NCBI GenBank assembly: GCA_026398615.1
Contig: JAPLSN010000031.1
Coordinates: forward strand, 124,001-188,000
Direction: 5' to 3'
DNA length: 64,000 bases
Origin: Spirochaetota bacterium
GTDB lineage: Bacteria > Spirochaetota > Spirochaetia > Treponematales > UBA12059
Shown: one piece after another, positions 23,775 to 31,233 of the stretch
Position numbering within the stretch: the stretch's first letter is position 1
Layout: every line of letters starts with the position of its first letter
The notes under the pieces: generated by a model
Told to the model about the DNA's origin: nothing
Database searches by the model: none
What the model saw: the letters and a program-made list of their open reading frames with translations, nothing else
Translations under genes and position numbers: made by a program

Positions 23775-24709
23775 GGTTTCTCCGTGGCGGACGGCATCCC
23801 CCGCCGCGCGCGGGAGATGAAATCGAAGACGAGCGCATCGTAGCGCGCTTCGTCGGTGTGGCGGGAACGGGCATGGGTCGCTTCCGGGAAGATCGCCAGT
23901 TCCGTGGGAGCGTGCGCCGCGCGCGCGGCATGCATCCGCACCGACATCGCGGTCGGAACATAGTTGTCGTCGGCGCCGTGGATGAACAAAATCGGGACGG
24001 ATGTTTCCATGATGGCCCGTTCGGGTGCCGCGTCGAAGAGGGAAAAGCCGTCGAAGAACCTGGCCATGGCGTCCACGATCCTGACGACGCAGAATCGGAA
24101 GGGCTTGGGAAGCCGTTTCAATGACAGCTGGTGATCGAGTTCGGCGACCGCGCTGGAGAACGGACAGTCGGCTATCACCGCGGTGACCGAAGGATCGAGG
24201 GGTGCGTACTGGAGCACGGTGGCGGCACCCATCGACTCGCCGAAGAGGACGAGGGCCCCGGTATTCGGGAAACGCTCCTTCGCCCTGGCGACCACGAGCC
24301 TGAGGTCGCGCATTTCGAAGACGCCGAAGGACGGATTCCCCCCGCCGGAATCGCCGTGCCCCCGCGAGTCCAGGCACGCGAGGTTCCATCCCCGCTTCCT
24401 GAAGGGTTCCATGTACCTGAACATGCCGAAGCGGTTCCACCCGATCCCGTGATGGAACACCGCCGTGAGGCCGGGTTCGGAACCGGGCAGGAAAAAGCCG
24501 GCGATCCGGTAGCCGCCGGGAGTCCGGATGTCCTCGCGCTCCCAGGGCAGGGCGTACATTTCGGGCGTGAGGTCGCCCGATTCCATGCTGGTCTGAACGA
24601 TCCACGAGACCGGCATCCTGCGGTAGCGGATCATGGCGTCGTAAGCTGTCCATGAGCATGCGAGGAGGATGAGCGCCGTTCCCGCGATGATTGCCGCCGC
24701 GATTGCCAT
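23771..24709 (-). CDS. Membrane-anchored alpha/beta hydrolase
   Basis: A 312-residue serine hydrolase with an N-terminal TM helix (MAIAAAIIAGTALILLACSW). The fold shows the HHGIGWNRFG oxyanion region, the nucleophile elbow FGESMGAA, the acid in HGADDNYVP and the His in EATHARSRH. It belongs to the BAAT/YqkD-like family of extracytoplasmic or membrane-facing hydrolases; the substrate is unknown. I chose ATG 24709 because the TM segment begins there. The ATG at 24838 would add a basic, non-conserved leader overlapping the opposite promoter. Confidence 0.87.
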   Translation of the reverse strand: MAIAAAIIAGTALILLACSWTAYDAMIRYRRMPVSWIVQTSMESGDLTPEMYALPWEREDIRTPGGYRIAGFFLPGSEPGLTAVFHHGIGWNRFGMFRYMEPFRKRGWNLACLDSRGHGDSGGGNPSFGVFEMRDLRLVVARAKERFPNTGALVLFGESMGAATVLQYAPLDPSVTAVIADCPFSSAVAELDHQLSLKRLPKPFRFCVVRIVDAMARFFDGFSLFDAAPERAIMETSVPILFIHGADDNYVPTAMSVRMHAARAAHAPTELAIFPEATHARSRHTDEARYDALVFDFISRARRGMPSATEKP

Positions 24710-24764
24710 TCCGCCGTCCCGTTTGTCGGATTTTCCCCGGAATCCGGCCGGGGAGCAGGTGCGG

Positions 24765-24793
24765 AGTATAGCGCGAATGGACGCCCCGAGGAA
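24765..24793 (-). promoter_or_regulatory. Candidate promoter of hydrolase-hflX
   Basis: Minus-strand TATACT (24765-24770) with only a weak -35 (TTCCTC, 24788-24793). Initiation near 24758 would leave about 49 nt of leader. It is back to back with the aminotransferase promoter. Confidence 0.4.
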
Positions 24794-24810
24794 GTGGCTG
24801 AAGCCTGCGC

Positions 24811-24839
24811 TTGCCCGTTCCCGGTTCCGCTGGTACAAT
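24811..24839 (+). promoter_or_regulatory. Promoter of the aminotransferase gene
   Basis: TTGCCC (24811-24816), a 17-nt spacer and TACAAT (24834-24839). The predicted leader is about 64 nt and ends in a GGAGG-type ribosome site. Confidence 0.6.
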
Positions 24840-24909
24840 CGTGGCGTGCGGCATTCGGTCGGCGGCCGCCCGGGGCGGCGCGACGTATGGAACGCTCACG
24901 GAGGATTCC

Positions 24910-26265
24910 ATGTCCATCAACCTGAACGATATCGGCAAGGCAGTGCTTGAAACCGAGTACGCGGTCCGCGGCCCCATCGTCGCCCGCGCCCAGGAGCTCG
25001 AACGCCAGGGCCGCGAGATCATCTACTGCAACATCGGGAATCCGCAGGCCCTCGAGCAGAAACCGCTCACCTTCCCGAGGCAGGTGCTCGCCCTCTGCGA
25101 ATACCCCGAACTGATCGGAAAGGCCGCCGGCCTCTTCCCCGCCGACGCGATCGAAACCGCGAAGAAGCTCCTCGCCGGCACGAAGTTCGGGCTCGGCGCC
25201 TACAGCGAATCCAAGGGCGTCCGCATTGTCCGGGAAGCCGTCGCCGAGTTCATCCGCGCCCGCGACGGGATCGAAGCCGATCCTGATTCCATCTACCTGA
25301 CCGACGGCGCGAGCAAGGGCGTCCAGGCCGCGCTCCGCATCCTGCTCTCCGGCCCGGGCGACGGCATCATGATACCGATCCCCCAGTATCCCCTCTATTC
25401 GGCCACCATCACACTCTACGAGGGGAAGCAGGTTCCGTATTACCTCGACGAGGGCAACGACTGGAAACTCTCCCGCCAGCTCCTCGAGGAATCCATAGCC
25501 GAAGCCCGACGCTACGACGTCAAGGTAAAGGCCATCGTCGTCATCAACCCGGGCAACCCGACCGGGTCCGTGATCGACCGCGACAACATCGCCATGATCG
25601 TCGACTTCGCCCGGGCGCACGGCCTCGCGATACTCGCGGACGAAGTCTACCAGGAAAACGTCTACCGCCCGGGCGACAGCTTCAGCTCCTTCGCCCGGGT
25701 CATGACGGAAAAGGGCGAGACGGACGTTTCGCTGTTCAGCTTCCATTCATGCTCGAAGGGCTTTCTCGGGGAGTGCGGCCACCGAGGCGGGTACTTCGAG
25801 GTCCGCAACGTGCCGGACGCGGTCGCGGCGCAGATCCTCAAGCTGCAATCGGTGGGCCTCTGCGCCAACCTGCCGGGCCAGGTCGCGACCTATTGCATGG
25901 TAAAGCCGCCGGCGAAGGGCGGCCCGAGCCGGGAACTCTATGAGCGGGAGCGCGACGGCATCCTCGCCGAACTCAAGGAACGCGCCCGCCTCCTCGCGGA
26001 GGGGCTCAACAGGATACCGGGCATCGTCTGCAACCCGGTGGCCGGCGCGATGTACGCTTTCCCGCGCGTCACGCTTCCCGCGGGCCGCAGCGACCAGGAG
26101 TACTGCATGGCCCTGCTCGAAAAGACCGGCATCTGCGTGGTGCCCGGCTCGGGCTTCGGACAGATACCGGGCACCGCCCATTTCAGGACGACGATCCTGC
26201 CGCCCACGCCCAGGATCAAGGACGTGGTGGAGCGCATCGCGGGCTTCCACGCCGGATACAGATAG
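24910..26265 (+). CDS. Class I/II aminotransferase, alanine-type
   Basis: A 451-residue pyridoxal-phosphate enzyme resembling eukaryotic-type alanine aminotransferases (GPT/ALT), which exchange alanine and 2-oxoglutarate for pyruvate and glutamate. Visible are CNIGNPQALEQKPLTFPRQV, TDGASKGVQ, PIPQYPLYSA, the INPGNPTG motif, ADEVYQENVY and the PLP lysine in SFHSCSKGFLGECGHRGGY. The C-terminal Arg is in TAHFRTTILPP. The start at 24910 follows GGAGG. It is monocistronic and ended by a strong bidirectional hairpin. Confidence 0.92.
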   Translation: MSINLNDIGKAVLETEYAVRGPIVARAQELERQGREIIYCNIGNPQALEQKPLTFPRQVLALCEYPELIGKAAGLFPADAIETAKKLLAGTKFGLGAYSESKGVRIVREAVAEFIRARDGIEADPDSIYLTDGASKGVQAALRILLSGPGDGIMIPIPQYPLYSATITLYEGKQVPYYLDEGNDWKLSRQLLEESIAEARRYDVKVKAIVVINPGNPTGSVIDRDNIAMIVDFARAHGLAILADEVYQENVYRPGDSFSSFARVMTEKGETDVSLFSFHSCSKGFLGECGHRGGYFEVRNVPDAVAAQILKLQSVGLCANLPGQVATYCMVKPPAKGGPSRELYERERDGILAELKERARLLAEGLNRIPGIVCNPVAGAMYAFPRVTLPAGRSDQEYCMALLEKTGICVVPGSGFGQIPGTAHFRTTILPPTPRIKDVVERIAGFHAGYR

Positions 26266-26277
26266 GCGAAGCGCGAA

Positions 26278-26303
26278 AAAACCCCCGGGCGACCGGGGGT
26301 TTT
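26278..26303. terminator. Bidirectional intrinsic terminator
   Basis: AAAACCCCCGG (26278-26288) pairs with CCGGGGGTTTT (26293-26303) around a GCGA loop. It serves the aminotransferase gene on the plus strand and the Lys-rich gene on the minus strand. Confidence 0.85.
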
Positions 26304-26339
26304 CATTGGGGCAGCGCCGGACGACCGGCGCCGGGAGCG

Positions 26340-26567
26340 TCACCCGGCGGGAGTCGAAGCGGCGTCTGCCGCATCCTCGCCGGACGCGGTATCGTTCAAG
26401 GACGAAGTACCGGGAGCGGCTTCCGTCGGGATGGAATCCCCGTCTTCGCCGGAACCTTCCTTGCCCTTCTGTTCCTTGCGTTCGAGCTTTTTCTGCTCCT
26501 TTTCCTCTTTCTTCTTCTTCCTGTCCAGTTCCTTCTTTCGCTTCTCTCCGGAATAATTACGTTTCAT
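26340..26567 (-). CDS. Small Lys/Glu-rich protein, 75 residues
   Basis: Residues 1-36 are almost entirely Lys, Arg and Glu (MKRNYSGEKRKKELDRKKKK at the start), a charged single helix. The rest is an acidic, Ala/Ser/Thr/Gly-rich disordered tail. Similar short proteins are common hypotheticals in several phyla. GAGG lies six nt before the ATG and the gene faces its own terminator, which supports it as real. It may be nucleic-acid-binding; this is only inference from composition. The 307 nt upstream (26568-26874) carry A-rich tracts but no further ORF. Confidence 0.6.
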   Translation of the reverse strand: MKRNYSGEKRKKELDRKKKKEEKEQKKLERKEQKGKEGSGEDGDSIPTEAAPGTSSLNDTASGEDAADAASTPAG

Positions 26568-26821
26568 GGCATCCTCTTTTCTGCATGATCCGGGCCGTTT
26601 CCGCGCGAATAACCCGCGGAAGGGGGTTCCGGGAATGCGTCAATCTTGAAGCGGCTCCGGCGTAAAGCCGAAAACCGTGAAAAAACGCGTGAAAAACGGG
26701 CGGAATACCGGAATTTCTGCTTTTGACCGATTAGCTCGCTCTTTATACCACCGAGGGCGCCGCGGGTGCAAGCCTCGCGGTCGGGAACGCCTCATCGTGG
26801 CTTTCCCGGGAAGCATCCCCG

Positions 26822-26850
26822 TCGACGTTCCGGAGCGCTTCGGGTATAAT
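26822..26850 (+). promoter_or_regulatory. Promoter of the PpiC-Wzi-like operon
   Basis: TCGACG (26822-26827), a 17-nt spacer and a perfect TATAAT (26845-26850). Initiation near 26857 leaves an 18-nt leader with GGGAGG at 26861-26866. A TTGACC at 26723-26728 is further upstream without a good -10. Confidence 0.65.
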
Positions 26851-26874
26851 CCGGCTCTCCGGGAGGTAAGCTGA

Positions 26875-27153
26875 ATGGAATGGAAAGCCAGTCACATCCT
26901 CGTGAAAGACAGGGCCCAAGCCCAGGAAATCCTGCGCCGAATCAAGCAGGGCGCCAATTTCGAAAGCATCGCGCACGATGTTTCGACCTGCCCCTCGAAA
27001 TCCTCGGGCGGGGACTTGGGATGGTTCGGTCCGGGCAAGATGGCCGCGCAGTTCGAATACGCGTGCAAGAATCTCGGCCTGGGATCGATTTCGGACGTGG
27101 TGCAGACGCAGTTCGGCTACCACATCATCAAACTGACCGGCCGAAAGGACTAG
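26875..27153 (+). CDS. PpiC-type peptidyl-prolyl isomerase (parvulin)
   Basis: A 92-residue single-domain parvulin that isomerises X-Pro bonds. It shows the family motifs KASHILVKDRAQAQEIL, FESIAHDVSTCPSKSSGGDLG, WFGPGKMAAQFE and VVQTQFGYHIIKL. There is no signal peptide, so it is cytosolic. It ends 6 nt before the Wzi-like gene and probably shares its mRNA. Short cytosolic parvulins of this length are common in bacteria. Confidence 0.94.
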   Translation: MEWKASHILVKDRAQAQEILRRIKQGANFESIAHDVSTCPSKSSGGDLGWFGPGKMAAQFEYACKNLGLGSISDVVQTQFGYHIIKLTGRKD

Positions 27154-27159
27154 GCCCGC

Positions 27160-28824
27160 ATGAGACGACTCGCGGTCTTGGCCGCGGCCGCCTTCGTCGC
27201 GCTCGCGTCCGCGGGGAAAGCGTCCGCGCAGAACTTCCAGGACATCATCCCGCTCGAGAGCTCCCTGTACCGTTGGGCCGACGACCTTTCGCTCATTGCC
27301 GGGATGACCATACCATCCACGGTGCGTCCCTGGTCCCGGGCGGAGGCGCTGAAGGTCCTCAGGCGCATCGCCCGCGACGGCGACCTGGAATCAGCGGCGG
27401 CACGGCGGCTCTACGCGGCCTGCGAATCCGGGCTCGAGACGACGCCCATAGTCGCGGAAACGGATGGCTTCGCCTTCGCGGCGGAACCATCAGCCTCCCT
27501 CGAAGCCTACGCCCTGATCCCCGTTTCCGTGACGGGAAGCGCCGACGCCTCGGAATTCGCCCGGGTCGTCGACTACCGCGACCGGCTTCCGATGGCGGAC
27601 TTGCCGCTGTCCGCGTGGGCCGGGGATTTCCTGGCGGGCATGGTCCAGTTCACCGTCCGCGACGACTACCGGCTCGTGGACGACAGCTGGTCGGGCGCTT
27701 CCGGGTACAGCGGCTACGAGTCGCCGGATGACCTGCCCGCGTTTTCGCTCAACGCCACGTCGCTCCTCAACGTCGATACCTTCCTGCCCTTCAGGGCGTG
27801 GTTCGCAGGCGGAAACGGCTCCTTTTCGATACAGTTCGGGCGCGACGCCCTCTCGTGGGGAAACGGGCTCACCGGCAACCTGATGCTCTCGGATTCCGCA
27901 GACTACCACGACTTCGTTCGCGTCCGCGTCTTTGCCGACGCGTTTTCCTTTTCGTCGGTTTTCGCGGCCATCCAGTCCGACGACGACGAGCCCGACCGGG
28001 TTCCCGCCGGGTTCGCGTCCCACCGCCTGGAATGGCGCTGGAAAGATCTCGGAACCATCGCGTTCTCCGAGTCCCTGGCCATCCAGGACGCCGATTCGGC
28101 CCTCGGGCTCATCCACGACATGAATCCCCTCCTCGTCTACCACGGCTGGCTGGCGCCGGAGCGGGCCAATTCCCTCATGACCGCCGAGCTCACGGTGACG
28201 CCGTGGAAACGGGTAGCCGCGTACGGGCAGTTCGCGCTGGACGAAACCAGGACCGGCCCGGAAGCGGAAGCCGGCGACGAAAAGGCCCAGGCAACAGGCT
28301 GGCTGGCCGGCGTCCGCGCGGCCGTACCCCTGGGGGAAGGCTACGTGCGGGCATGGGTCGAGGGCGCGTTGACCGATCCCTGGCTCTACAACCGTTACAA
28401 CGCGCCGTACTACCGCTGGCAGCGGCGGATCTGGAGCTTCGTGGAGCCCCAGTGCGGGTTCTGGCCCGTGAAGCCGATCGGCTACTTCGCCGGGCCGGAC
28501 GCCCTCGTCGCGGCGGGCTCCGTCGGCTACGAGCTGCCCGGCGAATGGCGCGCCTCGTTCGCGTTCACCTGGGTCGGGAAGGGCGAAATCGACCTCACGA
28601 CCGACTATCCCACGGACCCCGGTGCGGGGCTTTCCGCGACGACGCCGACGGGCGTGCCCGAAAACCGCTACGAAGCCGTCCTGTCGGGCGAATGGCAGGC
28701 CCGCGAGTGGCTCACCCTTTCCTCTACCTTCGCCTGTACGGCCGTGGACTCGGTCGGACACGTGCGCGGTGACCGGGAGTTTTTCATCGAACTGGCCGTG
28801 GGCGCCACCGTCTCGTACCGCTGA
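27160..28824 (+). CDS. Wzi-like outer-membrane beta-barrel protein
   Basis: A 554-residue exported protein with a signal peptide (MRRLAVLAAAAFVALASAGKA, cut near 23). A short helical N-terminal part (WSRAEALKVLRRIARD) precedes alternating strands. The stretch FGRDALSWGNGLTGNL (about 227) and DYHDFVRVRVF are typical of the capsule-assembly Wzi family (PF14052 type), outer-membrane lectins that anchor surface polysaccharide. No capsule genes are nearby, so a general surface or sugar-binding role is as likely. It follows the parvulin gene and precedes a long terminator hairpin. Confidence 0.75.
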   Translation: MRRLAVLAAAAFVALASAGKASAQNFQDIIPLESSLYRWADDLSLIAGMTIPSTVRPWSRAEALKVLRRIARDGDLESAAARRLYAACESGLETTPIVAETDGFAFAAEPSASLEAYALIPVSVTGSADASEFARVVDYRDRLPMADLPLSAWAGDFLAGMVQFTVRDDYRLVDDSWSGASGYSGYESPDDLPAFSLNATSLLNVDTFLPFRAWFAGGNGSFSIQFGRDALSWGNGLTGNLMLSDSADYHDFVRVRVFADAFSFSSVFAAIQSDDDEPDRVPAGFASHRLEWRWKDLGTIAFSESLAIQDADSALGLIHDMNPLLVYHGWLAPERANSLMTAELTVTPWKRVAAYGQFALDETRTGPEAEAGDEKAQATGWLAGVRAAVPLGEGYVRAWVEGALTDPWLYNRYNAPYYRWQRRIWSFVEPQCGFWPVKPIGYFAGPDALVAAGSVGYELPGEWRASFAFTWVGKGEIDLTTDYPTDPGAGLSATTPTGVPENRYEAVLSGEWQAREWLTLSSTFACTAVDSVGHVRGDREFFIELAVGATVSYR

Positions 28825-28840
28825 GCATCTCGGCGTCGGT

Positions 28841-28993
28841 GCGGCGTGCTGGTGAATGAACCCGCCCACCGCCGGACCGTGGAATGTCGACGCGACGGGT
28901 GGCGAAGAAAAAACAGGAGTCGCCCCGCCGACCCCTGTTTTTTCTTCGCCAGGCCCCGTCCAGCCCGGTCCATGGCCCGCTTCGTCGCCGCGC
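28841..28993 (+). repeat. Direct repeat copy A (153 bp)
   Basis: Begins GCGGCGTGCTGGTGAATGAA and ends near TCGTCGCCGCGC. It matches copy B (30138-30254) with few mismatches, except that copy A holds an extra palindromic segment (within 28901-28950). The two copies bracket the DUF6922/AbiEii-like gene pair. Confidence 0.8.
28901..28950. terminator. 17-bp perfect hairpin, bidirectional terminator
   Basis: GGCGAAGAAAAAACAGG (28901-28917) is exactly complementary to 28934-28950. An inner GC stem (CAGG/CCTG, GTCG/CGAC) is followed by TTTTTT, and preceded by AAAAAA, so it can stop transcripts from both sides. It ends the PpiC-Wzi-like unit and insulates the downstream gene pair. Confidence 0.8.
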
Positions 28994-29079
28994 TTATCCC
29001 GATATCATGTACCAGGCCCCGTCCGGCCCGCCGGTTCGCCGACTTGCATCGTCCCGTAACCGGCAGTAGGATCTGAACC

Positions 29080-29316
29080 ATGGATGAACTCGTCGCGCGG
29101 CTGTCTTCCGAGCTCTTCTGGGATGTCGACCCGGAATCGGTCAAACCTGGCGAGCACGCCGCGTGGCTCGTCTCCCGGGTACTCGAAGGCGGTTGCTGGG
29201 AGGACTGGCTCGCCATCCGTGACACCTTCGGCAAGGACGGACTATCCCGCCTCGAACCGCGGCTCCGCCTGGGACCCAAGGCACGCAATTTCCTGCGGGT
29301 CTGGCTCTCCCTATGA
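29080..29316 (+). CDS. DUF6922-type small protein, possible antitoxin
   Basis: A 78-residue all-helical protein. FWDVDPESV, VLEGGCWEDWLAI and the LGPKARNF-type end match the DUF6922 pattern. It sits in front of AbiEii-like nucleotidyltransferases, as an AbiEi-type antitoxin would. No DNA-binding motif is obvious. Its last codons overlap the next start (ATGA). Confidence 0.7.
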   Translation: MDELVARLSSELFWDVDPESVKPGEHAAWLVSRVLEGGCWEDWLAIRDTFGKDGLSRLEPRLRLGPKARNFLRVWLSL

Positions 29317-29936
29317 CAGGAAAGGAGCCCGCGGTACCGGCCCCGGTCGCATCGCTCCTGGATCGACTCATGACAGAGCCGTGCCTTGATTCCTTTGCGC
29401 TGGGAGGCGGGACGGCGATGGCGTTGCGCTGGGGGTACCGCCGTTCCGTCGATCTCGATCTTTTCACGGGAAAGGCCTTCGATTCCCTCATGCTTCAGGA
29501 CGGCCTGGCCGCCTCGATCGGTGACTTCGCCATATCCAACCGTACGACCGGCAGTCTCCGCTTCACGTCGGGCGGGGTGAAGGCGGAACTCTTTCACCAC
29601 CCATATCCCTTGATCGCGCCCGTCGAACGGCGAGGCGGCATCCGCCTCCTGTCGCTCGAGGATCTCGCCGCCATGAAAGTCAACGCGGTGACGAACCGCG
29701 GTTCGAAAAAGGACTTTTCCGACCTGTTGACCCTCCACGATCACGACATCCCGCTCGATCGCGCGCTCGATCACTTCTGCCGCAAGTACGGTGAATCCGG
29801 CCGGCTGCTGGCCGCGCGGAGCCTGCTCTGGTTCGAGGACACGGAGGCGGAGCCCGATCCGTATTACCTGAACGGATGGACCTGGACGGAGGTTCGGGCA
29901 CGTTTCGAACGGCTGGCCAGGGAACTCGTGAGGTGA
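29313..29936 (+). CDS. AbiEii/AbiGii-like nucleotidyltransferase toxin
   Basis: A 207-residue protein of the DNA polymerase beta-like nucleotidyltransferase fold. FALGGGTAMALRWGYRRSVDLDLF holds the GG motif and the D-x-D metal pair; the next conserved part is LLSLEDLAAMKVNAVTNRGSKKDFSDL. AbiEii-type enzymes are toxins that modify tRNA or nucleotides and are held by a cognate antitoxin; phage-exclusion or addiction roles are known for the family. Here the pair lies between direct repeats, which fits horizontal gain. Activity is unproven. Confidence 0.85.
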   Translation: MTGKEPAVPAPVASLLDRLMTEPCLDSFALGGGTAMALRWGYRRSVDLDLFTGKAFDSLMLQDGLAASIGDFAISNRTTGSLRFTSGGVKAELFHHPYPLIAPVERRGGIRLLSLEDLAAMKVNAVTNRGSKKDFSDLLTLHDHDIPLDRALDHFCRKYGESGRLLAARSLLWFEDTEAEPDPYYLNGWTWTEVRARFERLARELVR

Positions 29937-29963
29937 GGGACGCGTGGTATACCGTAAAGGATT

Positions 29964-29997
29964 CACCACGGGGGAACGGAGGCACGGGGGAACGGAG
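29964..29997 (+). repeat. Tandem 16-nt repeat of ACCACGG type
   Basis: CACGGGGGAACGGAG occurs twice in a row (29967-29981 and 29983-29997), preceded by TTCAC. It resembles the arm of the element at 22289-22472. The stretch 29998-30137 has no coding signal. Confidence 0.6.
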
Positions 29998-30137
29998 AGG
30001 AAGAGGAGGGGAAACGAGCTGGATATGGCCCCCAGAAAGGTGAAAACAGGCTATTGCACCACGACACGCCTCTTCGAGTGATGCGGAACACAAGATGGAT
30101 TGACCGCGGCTCGATGCGTCAGATTGCCGGCACGCGC

Positions 30138-30254
30138 GCGGCGTGCTGGTGAATGAACCCGCCCGCCGCCGTACCGTGGAAGGTCCGCACGACGGGTGAC
30201 GAATAAAGACAGGCCCCGTCCGGTATGGTCCATGGGCACGCCTCGTCGCCGCGC
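30138..30254 (+). repeat. Direct repeat copy B (117 bp)
   Basis: Second copy of the element at 28841-28993, in the same orientation, starting GCGGCGTGCTGGTGAATGAA and lacking the internal palindromic segment. The gap to the end of the gene at 30271 is only 16 nt. Confidence 0.8.
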
Positions 30255-30270
30255 CCGAGCCTGCGCCGGG

Positions 30271-31233
30271 CTACAGCCAGCCGTCCAGGGATATCCCGGC
30301 GGCCTTGAGCACCGAGAGGTAGCCGAGCTGGAGCTCGTACTTGGCGTACACGCCCGCCCGGACGAGGGCACGCTCGAAGGGGGTTGCGGAAGGGCCTATC
30401 CCCTCCTTCGCTTCCGATTCCACCATCGCGATGTCGTCCGCGGTCCTCGCCACGAACCCCGTTCCCCAGGCGGCCTTCGTACCGTCAGCGAGGGTGAAGG
30501 AGAAACGGACGACGTACGGCGCCCCGGCTTCATACGTGAATTCCCTGAAGGCGAAGACCCATTCGCCGTTTTTCGCGGGAAGTGCGCGAGCCGGAACGAC
30601 TGGTTCGAGCCCCGCGTCGAGCAGTTCGACGGAAACCGATTTCACCGATACGCCCTCGGAGAAGCGGTAGCGCAAGGGATTCAGCTCGAAGCTGTCCCGG
30701 GACGATGCCGCGGAGCCGAAGACGATGGAGAGCCCCGCGTCGATGTCGGCCTGGGCGATGCCGCCGAGGTTGCCGTAGCTCTTGGGGACGCCGTATTCCT
30801 CGGTCGCGATGCGGATGAACCAGTCGAGGAGCTTCTCCGTTCCCTTGCCGCGCGTGCTCGTGAGTGCGGAACCCCCGATGCCCGCCATGATGCGGTCGGC
30901 CTGGTCCTTGGGGATGGGCTTGATCGAGGCCGAAGTGAATGTGACGGGGAAGCGGGTGAAGGCGGTCAACCCCTCGCCGGCGGTGAAAACCTGGATGATG
31001 CCGACCTTCATGTCGGCCTTGAGGACCAGGCTGGAGTCCCTGTAAAGCTTCATGCCTGGGCGGGCCTGGGTTTCGGATTCGCCGGGCCGCTTCACGAGGA
31101 CGCCGTCCCTGGACGAGAGCACGATGCCGACGGGATCTTCGGCCTTAGCCTGGGCCCAGGTGATGCCGCCAGGGGCAGCCGCGAAAACCGCGACGAGGAT
31201 CGCGGCCAACGCCGCCTTGCAGTGACCGCTCAT
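30271..31233 (-). CDS. Exported protein of unknown function, CHASE2-linked
   Basis: A 320-residue exported protein. The signal peptide MSGHCKAALAAILVAVFAAA is followed by a beta-rich N-terminal part with FecR/SH3-like short strands (GVLVKRPGESETQARPGMKLY, then SSLVLKADMKVGIIQVF), then an alpha/beta middle and a C-terminal helix. I recognise no specific family. Such small exported FecR-like proteins often accompany CHASE2 sensors. Its ATG overlaps the CHASE2 stop (ATGA), so the two are co-expressed and may interact in the periplasm. Confidence 0.7.
   Translation of the reverse strand: MSGHCKAALAAILVAVFAAAPGGITWAQAKAEDPVGIVLSSRDGVLVKRPGESETQARPGMKLYRDSSLVLKADMKVGIIQVFTAGEGLTAFTRFPVTFTSASIKPIPKDQADRIMAGIGGSALTSTRGKGTEKLLDWFIRIATEEYGVPKSYGNLGGIAQADIDAGLSIVFGSAASSRDSFELNPLRYRFSEGVSVKSVSVELLDAGLEPVVPARALPAKNGEWVFAFREFTYEAGAPYVVRFSFTLADGTKAAWGTGFVARTADDIAMVESEAKEGIGPSATPFERALVRAGVYAKYELQLGYLSVLKAAGISLDGWL

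Noticed and set aside
28841-30254. Transposon with these repeats as its ends
   Set aside because: The copies are direct rather than inverted and there is no transposase, so I report them only as flanking direct repeats.
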